Assembly: GCA_964507395.1 (NCBI GenBank)
Contig: CAZDQE010000007.1
Location: forward strand, 1 to 53,625
Direction of reading: 5' to 3'
Length of the DNA: 53,625 nucleotides
Origin: SIG575 sp964507395
GTDB lineage: Bacteria > Bacillota > Clostridia > Oscillospirales > Acutalibacteraceae
This document shows, piece after piece, positions 14,597-23,849 of this stretch. How positions within the stretch are numbered: the stretch's first letter is position 1; each line of letters opens with the position of its first letter. Below the pieces are notes generated by a model that ran no database searches, was not told where the DNA came from, and saw nothing but the letters and a program-made list of their open reading frames with translations. The position numbers and the translations under genes were made by a program.

Positions 14597-16363
14597 TTAT
14601 TCAATTTTAGAGTAAATTTCAACCAGATTTTCTTCTTCCAGCACAAGCTCGTATTTTGTCATGTCAATTTTTTCTCTGTTGGAATCTGCACTGTCGTATC
14701 GTGTATCAATTACGATATAGTCCGTATCCTTCACGCAATATTCAATCTCATAAATCTCTTTTCGCTGAGAAAGGTATGGCATGTAAAATGTTGTTGAAAG
14801 AACGGAAGCATCTTCTTCGATAGTATCAAGAGCTGCTCTGATTTTTACATAATCTTCCCGATTTACATCAAGCCTGTTGACGTATGTCAGCTTTGGCGTA
14901 ATTGAAAATGCAAAAATTATTACGGAAAAAACCGTTGCCAGAGGAACAAGATATTTTTTCAGATTTTTTGGCAAATCAGCAATGTTCATTATTGCAACAT
15001 AGAAGAGAACTGCCATCGTTCCGTAAACATACTGGAAATAAATCGAGTGCTGATAGGTGTAATCCGACATGAGATTTATCAGAATGAGAGGTCCGATAAG
15101 AACAAACTGCGACCATTTTTTTGACAGTATGGGAAGAAAGGCAAGGGGAAGAAGCATAAACAGAATAAAGAGAAGCTTTTCTTCCGAAATGCACTGAGAA
15201 ATGAAATATGCGGGATTTTTGAAAATCGTAATTATAACATCTGCAAGACCTAAATTTTCGTCTGTAATGAAGTTGTTAAAACGGCCTGTCATTGCGCCTT
15301 CACCGAAGGCTTTAAGGAAAGAAACTGCAAAAACAAAGTAGGCGATTGATGAAATAAGCATTGCTGTGCCGTGAAGCTTTTTCCTGCCTGACAAGATAAA
15401 GTAAAGTGCAATAAATGCCACATAAACTGCTGCATCTTCTTTTACGGAAAAGGTGAGAAGCATAAAAATATACATAGGTATATACTTTTCTTTTTCTGCA
15501 AAATAAAGCATCCAGAGAAGGAATGGGAGAAGAAAACAATTCTCATGGAAATCGTACATTGTACCGCCTGCAAGTGCAGGGTAAAATGCAAAAGCAATCA
15601 TCATAAGGAGAGCAACCTTGTTTGAAAGCTTAAAATGACGCATGAGAAGATAAAGGGGAATAAGCGCACTGCCGAGAATTACAGCTTGTGCAACCTGTAA
15701 AGTAATGGGGGAATCGAAAATAAAATATACGGGCAGAAGAAGATAATAAACAGGTGACAGGTGAACTGCAAAATGGGAAAGAAGTGTTTCTCTTTCGCAG
15801 GTCGTAAGGGGCACAAATTCGGTTTTCAGATAATAATACATCTGAGCGAAAATACCGAAATCAAAGTTGGGAGTTGCAAAGCAAAGATAACGGCTGACAC
15901 CTATGAGAGCAATTACGGCAGTTACAAAAATTCCTGCTATGAGAGAAAAAACTGCTGTGAATTTTTTGGTAGGCTCAATGACATTTTTCTTTGCAGTAAA
16001 TTTTCTTACGGTATAGATGCAGGAAAGAGCTGCAGGGAAAAGAAGAGCAAGACAGTAGTAATTATTCGTGCTGAACATGGAGATAAGTCCGAGATAAACC
16101 AGCGTTGAGACAGAGAAAAACCATGTATCGGTATCTGATTTTTTAAAGACATGGGAAATGATCGTTAAAGACAGATAAGAAAGGAAGAACACAATGACAC
16201 AAGTAAGAAAGCTTGTGTTTTTTGCAGTGTCAAATTTTTCGGGATGTCCCGATACTGTCAGGTAATTGAAAACACCTGTTATGCTCCACGCGGAAAAAAG
16301 TCTCACAAAATATTTTTCTCTTGTTTCCGCATCGAAAAAAGTAACTATTTTTTGAATCATCAT
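14597..16363 (-). CDS. DUF2079 multi-pass membrane protein
   Basis: 588 aa with about 12-14 hydrophobic segments. FATPNFDFGIFAQMYYYL, then HFAVHLSPVYYLLLPVY and FYPALAGGTMYDFHENCF, are typical of DUF2079, a family related to GT-C type membrane glycosyltransferases. FDFGIFAQ would hold the acidic residue expected in the first outer loop. Substrate unknown. AAGGAGG precedes a double ATG. It is divergent from birA. Confidence 0.85.
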   Translation of the reverse strand: MMIQKIVTFFDAETREKYFVRLFSAWSITGVFNYLTVSGHPEKFDTAKNTSFLTCVIVFFLSYLSLTIISHVFKKSDTDTWFFSVSTLVYLGLISMFSTNNYYCLALLFPAALSCIYTVRKFTAKKNVIEPTKKFTAVFSLIAGIFVTAVIALIGVSRYLCFATPNFDFGIFAQMYYYLKTEFVPLTTCERETLLSHFAVHLSPVYYLLLPVYFIFDSPITLQVAQAVILGSALIPLYLLMRHFKLSNKVALLMMIAFAFYPALAGGTMYDFHENCFLLPFLLWMLYFAEKEKYIPMYIFMLLTFSVKEDAAVYVAFIALYFILSGRKKLHGTAMLISSIAYFVFAVSFLKAFGEGAMTGRFNNFITDENLGLADVIITIFKNPAYFISQCISEEKLLFILFMLLPLAFLPILSKKWSQFVLIGPLILINLMSDYTYQHSIYFQYVYGTMAVLFYVAIMNIADLPKNLKKYLVPLATVFSVIIFAFSITPKLTYVNRLDVNREDYVKIRAALDTIEEDASVLSTTFYMPYLSQRKEIYEIEYCVKDTDYIVIDTRYDSADSNREKIDMTKYELVLEEENLVEIYSKIE

Positions 16364-16377
16364 TTGCCTCCTTTTCG

Positions 16378-16406
16378 TTGATAAAATTTAAAGTATATGT
16401 TAAAAT
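16378..16406 (+). promoter_or_regulatory. birA promoter
   Basis: TTGATA (16378-16383), 17 bases, TAAAAT (16401-16406). Initiation near 16413 leaves a leader of only about 10 bases before the ATG at 16423, which argues against the longer upstream starts in this frame. Confidence 0.65.
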
Positions 16407-16422
16407 GTTTTTGGTGATAAAA

Positions 16423-17145
16423 ATGAGCAAAGAAATAATCTATCTTGATGAGGTTGACTCAACCAACCTTTATGCCGACAGGCTTTGTCGGAGCGGTGAA
16501 AAAATTCCTCTTGCAGTTGTGTCTGAAGGTCAGACAAAGGGTTCGGGAAGAATGGGAAGACAATTTCATTCGCCTGAAGGCACGGGAATTTATATGACAT
16601 ATATTCTGGATACAGAAAACACGGAAACTCTGAATCTGATAACAACATCGGCAGGTCTTGCCGTCGCTGAGGTTTTGGAAGATCATTGTTCTGTTGAGCT
16701 TTCCGTAAAATGGCCTAATGATATTTTATTATCTTCGGGAAAGGTGTGCGGTATTCTGACCCGACTTATAACAGAGGAAGGGAAAATTAAATATGCTCTT
16801 ATCGGAATCGGAATAAATGTAAGAGGAAGAAAAGAAGATTTTCCCGAAGAAATCAGAGATGTTGCGACAACTCTTGAAGAAGAAACCGAAAAGATTTTTG
16901 ATAAGAAAATTTTAACAGAAAAAATCATTGAAAATCTGAACGGAATTTTAGTAAATAAAAAGTATACTGAAAACGAAGTTGTAGAAAAAGTAAAAAGCCG
17001 CTCTGCGATGCTTGGTAAAAATGTTTTTGTAAAAAGTGAAAACAGAGAATTTTTCGCTCTTGATATTTCTTCCGACGGGGGGCTTGTTGTCCGTGACGGT
17101 GAAGAAATAAAAGTAATCCACAGCGGAGAGGTCGAACTGAGTTAA
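16423..17145 (+). CDS. birA: Biotin-[acetyl-CoA-carboxylase] ligase (monofunctional BirA)
   Basis: 240 aa. Joins biotin to the biotin carboxyl carrier protein through biotinyl-5'-AMP. It has KGSGRMGRQFHSP (the GRGRxGR-type nucleotide loop), VKWPNDI and GILTRLITEEGK, the core catalytic motifs, and the small SH3-like C-terminal domain. There is no N-terminal HTH, so it is an enzyme only, not a repressor. The stop overlaps the stop of the convergent MATE gene within one TTAA. Confidence 0.94.
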   Translation: MSKEIIYLDEVDSTNLYADRLCRSGEKIPLAVVSEGQTKGSGRMGRQFHSPEGTGIYMTYILDTENTETLNLITTSAGLAVAEVLEDHCSVELSVKWPNDILLSSGKVCGILTRLITEEGKIKYALIGIGINVRGRKEDFPEEIRDVATTLEEETEKIFDKKILTEKIIENLNGILVNKKYTENEVVEKVKSRSAMLGKNVFVKSENREFFALDISSDGGLVVRDGEEIKVIHSGEVELS

Positions 17146-18482
17146 AGCTTTTTCAGCCACTTGTATCTGTTAGTTCTGATGAATGCTACGGGACATTTTA
17201 AAATCTGGTCTGATTTCAGTGCGACAAAAACAAATTCAGGCGGAAGCTTCAGAACAAAGGCGAAAATTGCCGCCAGGGGGAGAACTATAAGCCACATGAA
17301 AATGAAATCATTTTTCATGATAAAGGTTGTGTCACCGCCTGAAACCACAATTCCCGTAAGACATGACATCTGATATGCCGTGCCGATAACCGTCACGCAG
17401 AGAATGAGCAGAAATTTTTCTGCAAGATTACGGGCATCGTCTGAAATATCATAAAAAGACAATATCATATTTTTTATCGTAAAGAGGAAAGTGCCGGTTG
17501 CAACGCCTGTCAGAATGTAGATTATCTGCAATGTTTTGACATAAGGCTTGCAGCCATTTCCTATTCCCTCGCCAATCATTTTGCTGATAAGTACACCTGA
17601 TGCGTTTGCGCAGCCGTATACAACAACAGAAATTATCTGAAAAACTGTTGAAGCAATACTGCCTGCAGTTATTGAAGCTTGTCCGAGATGTCCGAGAATG
17701 GCTGTCTGAATTGCCATTGCCAGTCCCCACATAGTGTTGGAACCGAGAACGGGAGTTCCTTTTTTCAGATATGACTTAAACAGTTCTTTGTCAATTCTTC
17801 CGTAATCCGAAAGCCTGAGTCCGATTTTTTTGTCGCCGAATTTTACATACAGACATACAATAATAAGTTCGGCAGCTCTTGCAACTGCCGTTGCGATTGC
17901 CGCACCTTCTGCACCGAGACGAGGAAAACCGAATTTGCCGAAAATAAGAAGATAGTTAAGGCAGATATTTATCACAAGAGTTGAAAGTGAAACATAAAAT
18001 CCGATTTTCACTGTTTCTACGCTTCTTAACGTAGAAAGGAGCGTATTGGTTGCGGCAAAAACGGGATATGTAAAACAGATGATTTTAAGATATTTTATAC
18101 CCTCTGCAACTACAGCATCTTCGTTGGAAAGAAGAGAAAGAACATTTTCGGGAAAAAGAAAAACGGGAATAAATATAACTAAGGAGAGAAATATTGCAGT
18201 TTTCATTGCAATGTTCGCAATCTTTTTGACGGTGTTCATGTCTTTGCTTCCCCATGCACGGGAGGAAAAAATGAGAGTTCCTGCTCCCACACCTATTACC
18301 GCCATCTGCAGTAAAAACTGAATCTGATTGACAAGAGCAACTCCTGACAACGCTTCCTCGGAAAAGCTTCCCAGCATAATGCTGTCTGCAAGGTTTACTC
18401 CGAAAACGATTACATTCTGCAGTGCGATAGTAAGTGTCATCGAAAACAGAGATCTATAAAACTGCCTGTCTTTTACGAACAT
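17142..18482 (-). CDS. MATE-family efflux transporter
   Basis: 446 aa with 12 predicted membrane helices in two homologous halves, as in the MATE/NorM (DinF-like) group; it exports drugs or metabolites against Na+ or H+. Typical segments are NLADSIMLGSFSEEALSGVA near residue 30 and LRLSDYGRIDKELFKSYLKK-GTPVLGS at the start of the second half. GGAGTG precedes the ATG. Its leader holds a 52-base palindrome (18497-18548). Substrate unknown. Confidence 0.92.
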   Translation of the reverse strand: MFVKDRQFYRSLFSMTLTIALQNVIVFGVNLADSIMLGSFSEEALSGVALVNQIQFLLQMAVIGVGAGTLIFSSRAWGSKDMNTVKKIANIAMKTAIFLSLVIFIPVFLFPENVLSLLSNEDAVVAEGIKYLKIICFTYPVFAATNTLLSTLRSVETVKIGFYVSLSTLVINICLNYLLIFGKFGFPRLGAEGAAIATAVARAAELIIVCLYVKFGDKKIGLRLSDYGRIDKELFKSYLKKGTPVLGSNTMWGLAMAIQTAILGHLGQASITAGSIASTVFQIISVVVYGCANASGVLISKMIGEGIGNGCKPYVKTLQIIYILTGVATGTFLFTIKNMILSFYDISDDARNLAEKFLLILCVTVIGTAYQMSCLTGIVVSGGDTTFIMKNDFIFMWLIVLPLAAIFAFVLKLPPEFVFVALKSDQILKCPVAFIRTNRYKWLKKL

Positions 18483-18496
18483 TCATTTCACTCCGG

Positions 18497-18548
18497 TATA
18501 CTTTTTGAAACAACAATTAAGTATGAAATTGCTGTTTCAAAAAGTATA
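18497..18548 (-). promoter_or_regulatory. Large inverted repeat before the MATE gene
   Basis: Two 22-base arms (18497-18518 and 18527-18548) match at 21 positions around an 8-base centre; each arm begins TATACTTTTTGAAACA read inward. In the minus-strand RNA the one mismatch is a G-U pair, while in the opposite strand it would be A-C. It lies 15 bases before the MATE start. It could be an mRNA stem next to the ribosome binding site or a double operator. Confidence 0.75.
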
Positions 18549-18574
18549 ACATAAAGAAAAAATACTTTCAATAT

Positions 18575-18606
18575 AAAAAGGAGAGTTAAGACAATGTTAA
18601 CTCTCC
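18575..18606 (-). terminator. Terminator of the ArsB/NhaD-type permease gene
   Basis: GGAGAGTTAA (18580-18589) and TTAACTCTCC (18597-18606); five T follow on the minus strand. Confidence 0.92.
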
Positions 18607-18627
18607 CAGATTTTAAAAGAATCAGAA

Positions 18628-20004
18628 TTATCTCCAGATGAACCAGAGCATTATGTATCCTGTGATAACCGCTGCCATTGTAAATGGAACGCCGTATTTC
18701 ATGAAGGTTGTTGCCTTTACCTCATAGCCTTCTTTTCTGAGAATACCGATACCTGCGATGTTTGCACTGGCACCGATAGGTGTCAGGTTGCCTCCCAGAG
18801 TTGCACCGCAGAGCAGACCGTAGTAAAGAAGCGTAGGCTCAATTCCTACTCCTTCCGCGATAACGGGAACGATTGAAAGCATTGTTGCAGTGTAGGGAAT
18901 GTTGTCGATAAAAGCAGAGAGGATAACGCTCATCCATACGATGATCGTGTAAACAACAAACGCTGAGCCTGAACCGAGAGATGCAATGGCATTACCGATA
19001 ACGTCAATAACACCTGCACTTTTGATACCGCCGATTACTACAAAAAGACCCGTAAGAAGAACGATTGTATAATAGTCAATTTCTTTGAAAGCATTTTTGA
19101 CAATGTCCTTGTTCTTTTTGATAAACAGTTCGCGTATAACGCCTACAAGAAAGAACGCGATACAGATAATACCGTTTGTGATGTCAGGCTTGTAGAGCTG
19201 ACCGGGGAGTGCATTGTCTTTGTAGGGAATGAAGGAAACGGCAATAAGAGCCACAACTGTTCCTACAAGAAGTAATGTGGGGAATTTGTCTTCAACCTTT
19301 GTTCTGCCGGAAAATTCAACCTTGTCCTTCTCTTTGCGGAACATGAAGAGAATGATAAGCGCGCTGACGATTGCGCCGGCTTGAACAACCCAGAACATTC
19401 CCATGTGTCCGTCATGCACAAAGAAATCCGAGAAATCAAGTCCTGCCTGCTTCGCAAGAAGAATTGATGTTGTGTCACCGACGAGAGTTGCGGCACCCTG
19501 AAGGTTTGAGGAAACCGCAATGCAGATAATTGACGGAACAGGGGAAATGTTTACTTTTTTGCAGAAAGCAAGAGCAACGGGAGCAATCATAAGAACAGTA
19601 GCCACGTTGTCAACGAACGCGGAAACAATACCTGCGAAAAGCGAAAGTGCAACAACAACCCATTTTATGTTGGGCATTTTTGAAATAAGAATATCAGACA
19701 TAAGCTGAGGCATCTTTGATTCGATGAAAAGGAAAACGGTACCCATTGTACCGGCAATCATCATGATAACGTTCCAGTCAACCTCGCCAAGAGCTTCGAT
19801 GAAACCGTAACTGTAATTTTCGCCTGATGCGAGATTGAAAAATCCTTCGCCGAAAATTGACGGATTAACTGTAGCAATGATTCCCAAAGCAATAAAAATT
19901 ATTGCAGAACCTACAGTTACATAGGGACGGATCTTCTGAAATGCCATCATCAGTATGTAGGTTACTGCGAAGATGACAAGTGCGGTGATTGTAATAGGAC
20001 TCAT
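18628..20004 (-). CDS. ArsB/NhaD/SLC13-type ion transporter
   Basis: 458 aa with about 11-12 membrane helices in two repeats, each with an Asp-Asn re-entrant motif: SAFVDNVATVLMIAPVAL and SAFIDNIPYTATMLSIVPVI. The family includes Na+/H+ antiporters, arsenite exporters and anion permeases; no ars genes are present, so the substrate is open. GAGGAG precedes the ATG. The gene has a consensus promoter (20152-20180) and a 141-base leader with an intrinsic terminator, so its expression is very likely controlled by attenuation. Confidence 0.88.
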   Translation of the reverse strand: MSPITITALVIFAVTYILMMAFQKIRPYVTVGSAIIFIALGIIATVNPSIFGEGFFNLASGENYSYGFIEALGEVDWNVIMMIAGTMGTVFLFIESKMPQLMSDILISKMPNIKWVVVALSLFAGIVSAFVDNVATVLMIAPVALAFCKKVNISPVPSIICIAVSSNLQGAATLVGDTTSILLAKQAGLDFSDFFVHDGHMGMFWVVQAGAIVSALIILFMFRKEKDKVEFSGRTKVEDKFPTLLLVGTVVALIAVSFIPYKDNALPGQLYKPDITNGIICIAFFLVGVIRELFIKKNKDIVKNAFKEIDYYTIVLLTGLFVVIGGIKSAGVIDVIGNAIASLGSGSAFVVYTIIVWMSVILSAFIDNIPYTATMLSIVPVIAEGVGIEPTLLYYGLLCGATLGGNLTPIGASANIAGIGILRKEGYEVKATTFMKYGVPFTMAAVITGYIMLWFIWR

Positions 20005-20145
20005 TTTTTAACATCTCCTCATAAGCATTATAATAAAAAAAGAACTCCGTGCGGAGTTCTGAAAAACAAGAGTATTCCCTTGGAAAATTTCGCAAAATAA
20101 AATGCTGTTGCATTTTATGACAGACTCCACCACTTGCGAACTACA
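20005..20145 (-). ncRNA. Candidate riboswitch/attenuator leader of the permease gene
   Basis: Read on the minus strand: a 7-bp stem TTCGCAA/TTGCGAA (20134-20140 with 20089-20095) encloses a hairpin with 9-bp arms (20097-20105, 20110-20118). A small hairpin CAAGGG/CTCTTG follows, then the intrinsic terminator AGAACTCC/GGAGTTCT (20041-20060) with six or more T. GGAGTCTG (20121-20128), inside the first domain, can pair with CAGAACTCC of the terminator, a ready antiterminator. This is the layout of a transcription-terminating riboswitch. Ligand and class are not recognised; Na+ and Li+ riboswitch classes on cation transporters are a comparison to test. Confidence 0.7.
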
Positions 20146-20151
20146 AAAATG

Positions 20152-20180
20152 ATTATACTGTATAATAAAATAAAAGTCAA
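20152..20180 (-). promoter_or_regulatory. Promoter of the permease leader
   Basis: TTGACT (20175-20180), 17 bases, TATAAT (20152-20157) on the minus strand. It places the RNA start near 20145, just before the first stem of the leader. Confidence 0.85.
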
Positions 20181-20214
20181 TACAGAATTTAATATAAATA
20201 AATTATTAAAACAG

Positions 20215-20244
20215 TGGAAAAACATTATATAAATGTGTTATAAT
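20215..20244 (+). promoter_or_regulatory. Promoter of the ymfF-ymfH-lgt-folD operon
   Basis: TGGAAA (20215-20220), 18 bases, TATAAT (20239-20244), about 40 bases before the ymfF start. Confidence 0.55.
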
Positions 20245-20281
20245 AAAGATTAGAATTTTTAATTGAAACGAGGTAATCGGA

Positions 20282-21565
20282 ATGATTGAAAATATTGAGA
20301 AAATCGAAATAGCGAAAGGTGTAAGGGCATGCTTTGTAAAAGCTGAACATTTCAAGACAAATGTTATGAGTGTTCACATTATTCTTCCTCTTGAAAGCGA
20401 TATGGAAGCCAATGCCCTTCTTTGTTATATGCTCAGAAGAAGATGTGCAAAGTATCCTGCAATGACAGCACTAAACAGACGGCTTGCAGAGCTTTACGGA
20501 GCATCTCTTGCATGCGGTGTTTCAAAAAGCGGAGACAGTCAGGATATCTGCTTCAGAATTGTATCTGTCAGTGACAGATTTGCACTCTCTGACGAAGGAA
20601 TTTCAAAAAACTGCACAGAGCTTCTTCTTGATATTCTCTTTGAGCCTAAGCTTGAAAACGGAAATTTCTCTGAAGAGGATATTGAACTTGAAAAAAGGCT
20701 CCTTGTTGAAAAAATAGACAGTGAATTCAGTGAAAAACGAGTTTACGCCAAGGACAGACTGGTTGAAGAAATGTTTAAGGGTGAGCCTTACGGAAAGGGC
20801 AGATTCGGAAACCGTGATGAAATCTGTAACGTGACAAATGAGCGACTTCTCTCTGCATGGAAGGCTTATCTTGAAAATGCAATAATTCAGTTTACTTTTG
20901 TAGGTGAAATTGATGAGAGCATAAAAGAACAGCTTAAAGAAAGATTTTCCGGAATAGACAGAACAGATGTGTGCAGAATTGAAACAAGCTTCAAAAATTT
21001 TGCAGATGAAACCAAAAAGATTGATGAAAAGCAGGCTGTAAAGCAGGGTAAGCTTGTTATGGGTCTGAGAACAGGACTTGAAAACCGTGATGAAAACTTC
21101 TTCCCCACAAGGGTTGCAACCGATATGTTCGGCGGCGGTCCTTATTCAAGACTTTTCATGAACGTGCGTGAAAAAATGAGTCTTTGCTATTATTGCTCGG
21201 CACAGTTCGTAAAGGATAAAGGTTTTGTTCTTGTGCAAAGCGGCATCGAGGACGAAAACGAAAAGAAGGCAACCGATGCAATCCTCAAAGAGCTTCAGAA
21301 TATGAAGGATGGAAAATTTACCGCAGAGGACATCGAAAATTCAAAGAAGGGTCTGACGGATGCTTTCCTTTCAGTGGGCGATACTCCCGAAAGCATTGAC
21401 GCATGGGTAGGCACAAGAGTTCTTGATGAGGATATTATTCTTCCTCAGGAATATGCCGAGAAAATCAATGAAGTAACTGCTGATGAGATTAAAGCGGCGG
21501 CAGAAAAAATTACTCTTGATACTATTTATATGCTCTCAGGCGACGGCACAGGTACGGAGGAATAA
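20282..21565 (+). CDS. ymfF: M16-family protein YmfF (EF-P modification-associated), inactive-type
   Basis: 427 aa of the insulinase/M16 fold, but without the HxxEH zinc motif, as is normal for YmfF. In the partner-type layout the inactive subunit comes first, the active YmfH second, 3 bases later. The glycine-rich block MFGGGPYSRLFMNVREKMSL (C-terminal half) binds substrate in M16 heterodimers. In B. subtilis the pair is linked to maturation of the aminopentanol modification on elongation factor P. GAGGT precedes the ATG. Confidence 0.88.
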   Translation: MIENIEKIEIAKGVRACFVKAEHFKTNVMSVHIILPLESDMEANALLCYMLRRRCAKYPAMTALNRRLAELYGASLACGVSKSGDSQDICFRIVSVSDRFALSDEGISKNCTELLLDILFEPKLENGNFSEEDIELEKRLLVEKIDSEFSEKRVYAKDRLVEEMFKGEPYGKGRFGNRDEICNVTNERLLSAWKAYLENAIIQFTFVGEIDESIKEQLKERFSGIDRTDVCRIETSFKNFADETKKIDEKQAVKQGKLVMGLRTGLENRDENFFPTRVATDMFGGGPYSRLFMNVREKMSLCYYCSAQFVKDKGFVLVQSGIEDENEKKATDAILKELQNMKDGKFTAEDIENSKKGLTDAFLSVGDTPESIDAWVGTRVLDEDIILPQEYAEKINEVTADEIKAAAEKITLDTIYMLSGDGTGTEE

Positions 21566-21568
21566 AAG

Positions 21569-22843
21569 ATGGAAATAAAAGAAATAAAAAACGACCTTTT
21601 AGGCGAGAAATATTATAAGATTGACCATAAGTCAGGTCTTAAAATTTATGTTTTTCCCAAAGAAAACTATTCAAGCACTTATGCGGTTTTCGGAACACGT
21701 TACGGCTCAATTGACACAGCTTTCAGAAAGAGCAGCGAGGAAGATTATACAGAGGTTCCCGAAGGCATTGCTCATTTCCTTGAGCATAAGCTTTTTGAAA
21801 GTGAAGAGCTTGATGCCTTTGAAAGATTTGCAAAAACAGGTGCATCTGCAAATGCTTACACATCATTTGATAAAACCTGCTATCTCTTCTCGTGCTCAGG
21901 AAATTTCAAGCAGAATCTTGAAATCCTTCTTGACTTTGTAAGACATCCTTATTTTACTCAGCAGACAGTTGAGAAGGAGCAGGGAATTATCGGACAGGAA
22001 ATCAGAATGTACAGAGATGTTCCTGACTGGAGAGTTCTTTTCAACCTTCTTTGTGCTATGTATAAAAATCATCCTGTAAGAATTGACATAGCAGGAACGG
22101 AGGAGTCTATTGCGGAAATCTCGGCAGATTTGCTTTACAAATGCTATGATGATTTCTACAATCTCGGAAATATGGCTCTTGCAATTGCCGGCAATGTCAG
22201 CGTTGATGAGGTGCTTGAAACGGCAGACAGACTTCTGACAAAGGACGAGGCTTTCTCAATCGACAGAAAAGTGTTTGAGGAAGAAAAAGAAGTTGTAACT
22301 GCTTATGTGGAAGAAAAGTTATCTGTAGCAGCACCGATTTTCTCCCTTGGCTTTAAAGAAATTCTTTCAAATCCCGAAAGAACTTTGAAAGAAGAACTGC
22401 TCGGAAATATTATTCTTGAAGTAATTGCAGGCAATACATCGGAGCTTTACAGTGAGCTGATTGACGCGGAGCTTATTAATCCTACTTTTTCAACTGAATA
22501 TTTTACAGGATTCGGCTACAGCTCAATGATTTTCTCAGGTGAATCACGCGACCCTGAAAAGACGAGTGAAATTATCAAGGAAAAAATCCGTCATTTTAAG
22601 AAAGCGGGAATCAGCGAAGAGGACTTTGAGAGAGCAAGAAAGAAGCTTTACGGCAGAGAGATCATGTCATATAATGATGTGGATGAACTGGCAAACAATC
22701 TTATTGCTGCAGATTTCATGAATGAGGGACTCTTTGACGAGTTTGAAACTCTGAAAATCCTTACCTGTAATGAGGCGAATGATTTTCTGAAAGAAATTCT
22801 TGATGAAAAATATTCGGCTTTATCAGTGATTCTTCCTGCTTGA
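21569..22843 (+). CDS. ymfH: M16 zinc protease YmfH (EF-P modification-associated)
   Basis: 424 aa. The inverted zinc motif H69-F-L-E72-H73 (IAHFLEHKLF) and the downstream Glu region (EQGIIGQEIRMYRD, E144) make a full M16 active site. It should pair with the motif-less YmfF to form a processing peptidase. It is followed after 13 bases by lgt. The EF-P gene itself is not in the window. Confidence 0.9.
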   Translation: MEIKEIKNDLLGEKYYKIDHKSGLKIYVFPKENYSSTYAVFGTRYGSIDTAFRKSSEEDYTEVPEGIAHFLEHKLFESEELDAFERFAKTGASANAYTSFDKTCYLFSCSGNFKQNLEILLDFVRHPYFTQQTVEKEQGIIGQEIRMYRDVPDWRVLFNLLCAMYKNHPVRIDIAGTEESIAEISADLLYKCYDDFYNLGNMALAIAGNVSVDEVLETADRLLTKDEAFSIDRKVFEEEKEVVTAYVEEKLSVAAPIFSLGFKEILSNPERTLKEELLGNIILEVIAGNTSELYSELIDAELINPTFSTEYFTGFGYSSMIFSGESRDPEKTSEIIKEKIRHFKKAGISEEDFERARKKLYGREIMSYNDVDELANNLIAADFMNEGLFDEFETLKILTCNEANDFLKEILDEKYSALSVILPA

Positions 22844-22856
22844 GAGGAGAAAAGAT

Positions 22857-23849
22857 ATGAGCGATTACACGATAGTTTATTTTAAAGGTCTGGAGAGAGG
22901 GTTTTCCGTTCCCTCTGTCCTTGCCGAGTTTAATATTCCGTTTCTGGGTGAAATGACGATCAAATGGTACGGTGCTATTATTGCCTTCGGTTTCCTGCTT
23001 GCAGTTCTTTTTGGCGGCAGACAGGCATGGAAATGGCGCATGAGCATTGATAAGATGCTTGATGTTCTTATTTTCGGTACAATCGGCGGCATCCTCGGAG
23101 CAAGACTTTATTATGTGGCTTTTGAGTGGGATTACTACGCCGGTCATCTTGATGAGATTTTTAAAATCTGGAACGGCGGTCTTGCAATTTACGGCGGAAT
23201 TATCGGCGGTATTCTGGCGGCGTTCATTACGTGCAAAGTAAACAAACTGAATTTTTATAATCTTCTTGACCTTGCGGGAATGAGTCTGCTTATCGGTCAG
23301 GGTATCGGCAGATGGGGCAATTTCATGAATCAGGAAGCCTTCGGCACGAATACTGATCTTCCGTGGGGCATGAGAAGTGAAAAAATAATGGATTACATAC
23401 TGTCTAATCAGGAAACATTCAAAGAAAAAGGCATTTCAATGGATCCGTCAGGATATGTTCATCCGACATTTCTTTATGAATCTTTGTGGTGTCTTATAGG
23501 CTTCGTGCTTCTTTATATTATTATGAGGAAATTCCGTAAATTCAGCGGTCAGATTTTCCTTTGCTACGGTATATGGTACGGAACAGGCAGAGCAATTTTT
23601 GAAGGTCTGAGAACGGACAGCCTTTATATAGGTGATACGACTCTGAGAGTTTCACAGCTTCTCTCTGCTGTTGTGGTTGCGGTGTTCCTTGCAGCTCTGA
23701 TTGTACTGCTCAGAAAATTCATTAAAAATCCCAAACCTATTGAGGGCGTGGACTTTTTCCCTGCAGGTTCAAGAATTCCGAAAAATGAAAGAGCTTCGGA
23801 AGAAATTTCAGAAGAAACAGAGGTAGAGAGCGATGGCAGTGATAATTGA
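22857..23849 (+). CDS. lgt: Prolipoprotein diacylglyceryl transferase
   Basis: 330 aa with seven membrane helices. Transfers diacylglycerol from phosphatidylglycerol to the lipobox Cys of prolipoproteins. Signature GRWGNFMNQEAFG near residue 150 and HPTFLYESLW are present; IKWYGAIIAFGF opens the first conserved helix. GAGGAG precedes the ATG. The acidic tail (SEEISEETEVES) is longer than in E. coli Lgt, and its codons overlap folD by 17 bases. Several lipoproteins in this window are its expected substrates. Confidence 0.96.
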   Translation: MSDYTIVYFKGLERGFSVPSVLAEFNIPFLGEMTIKWYGAIIAFGFLLAVLFGGRQAWKWRMSIDKMLDVLIFGTIGGILGARLYYVAFEWDYYAGHLDEIFKIWNGGLAIYGGIIGGILAAFITCKVNKLNFYNLLDLAGMSLLIGQGIGRWGNFMNQEAFGTNTDLPWGMRSEKIMDYILSNQETFKEKGISMDPSGYVHPTFLYESLWCLIGFVLLYIIMRKFRKFSGQIFLCYGIWYGTGRAIFEGLRTDSLYIGDTTLRVSQLLSAVVVAVFLAALIVLLRKFIKNPKPIEGVDFFPAGSRIPKNERASEEISEETEVESDGSDN

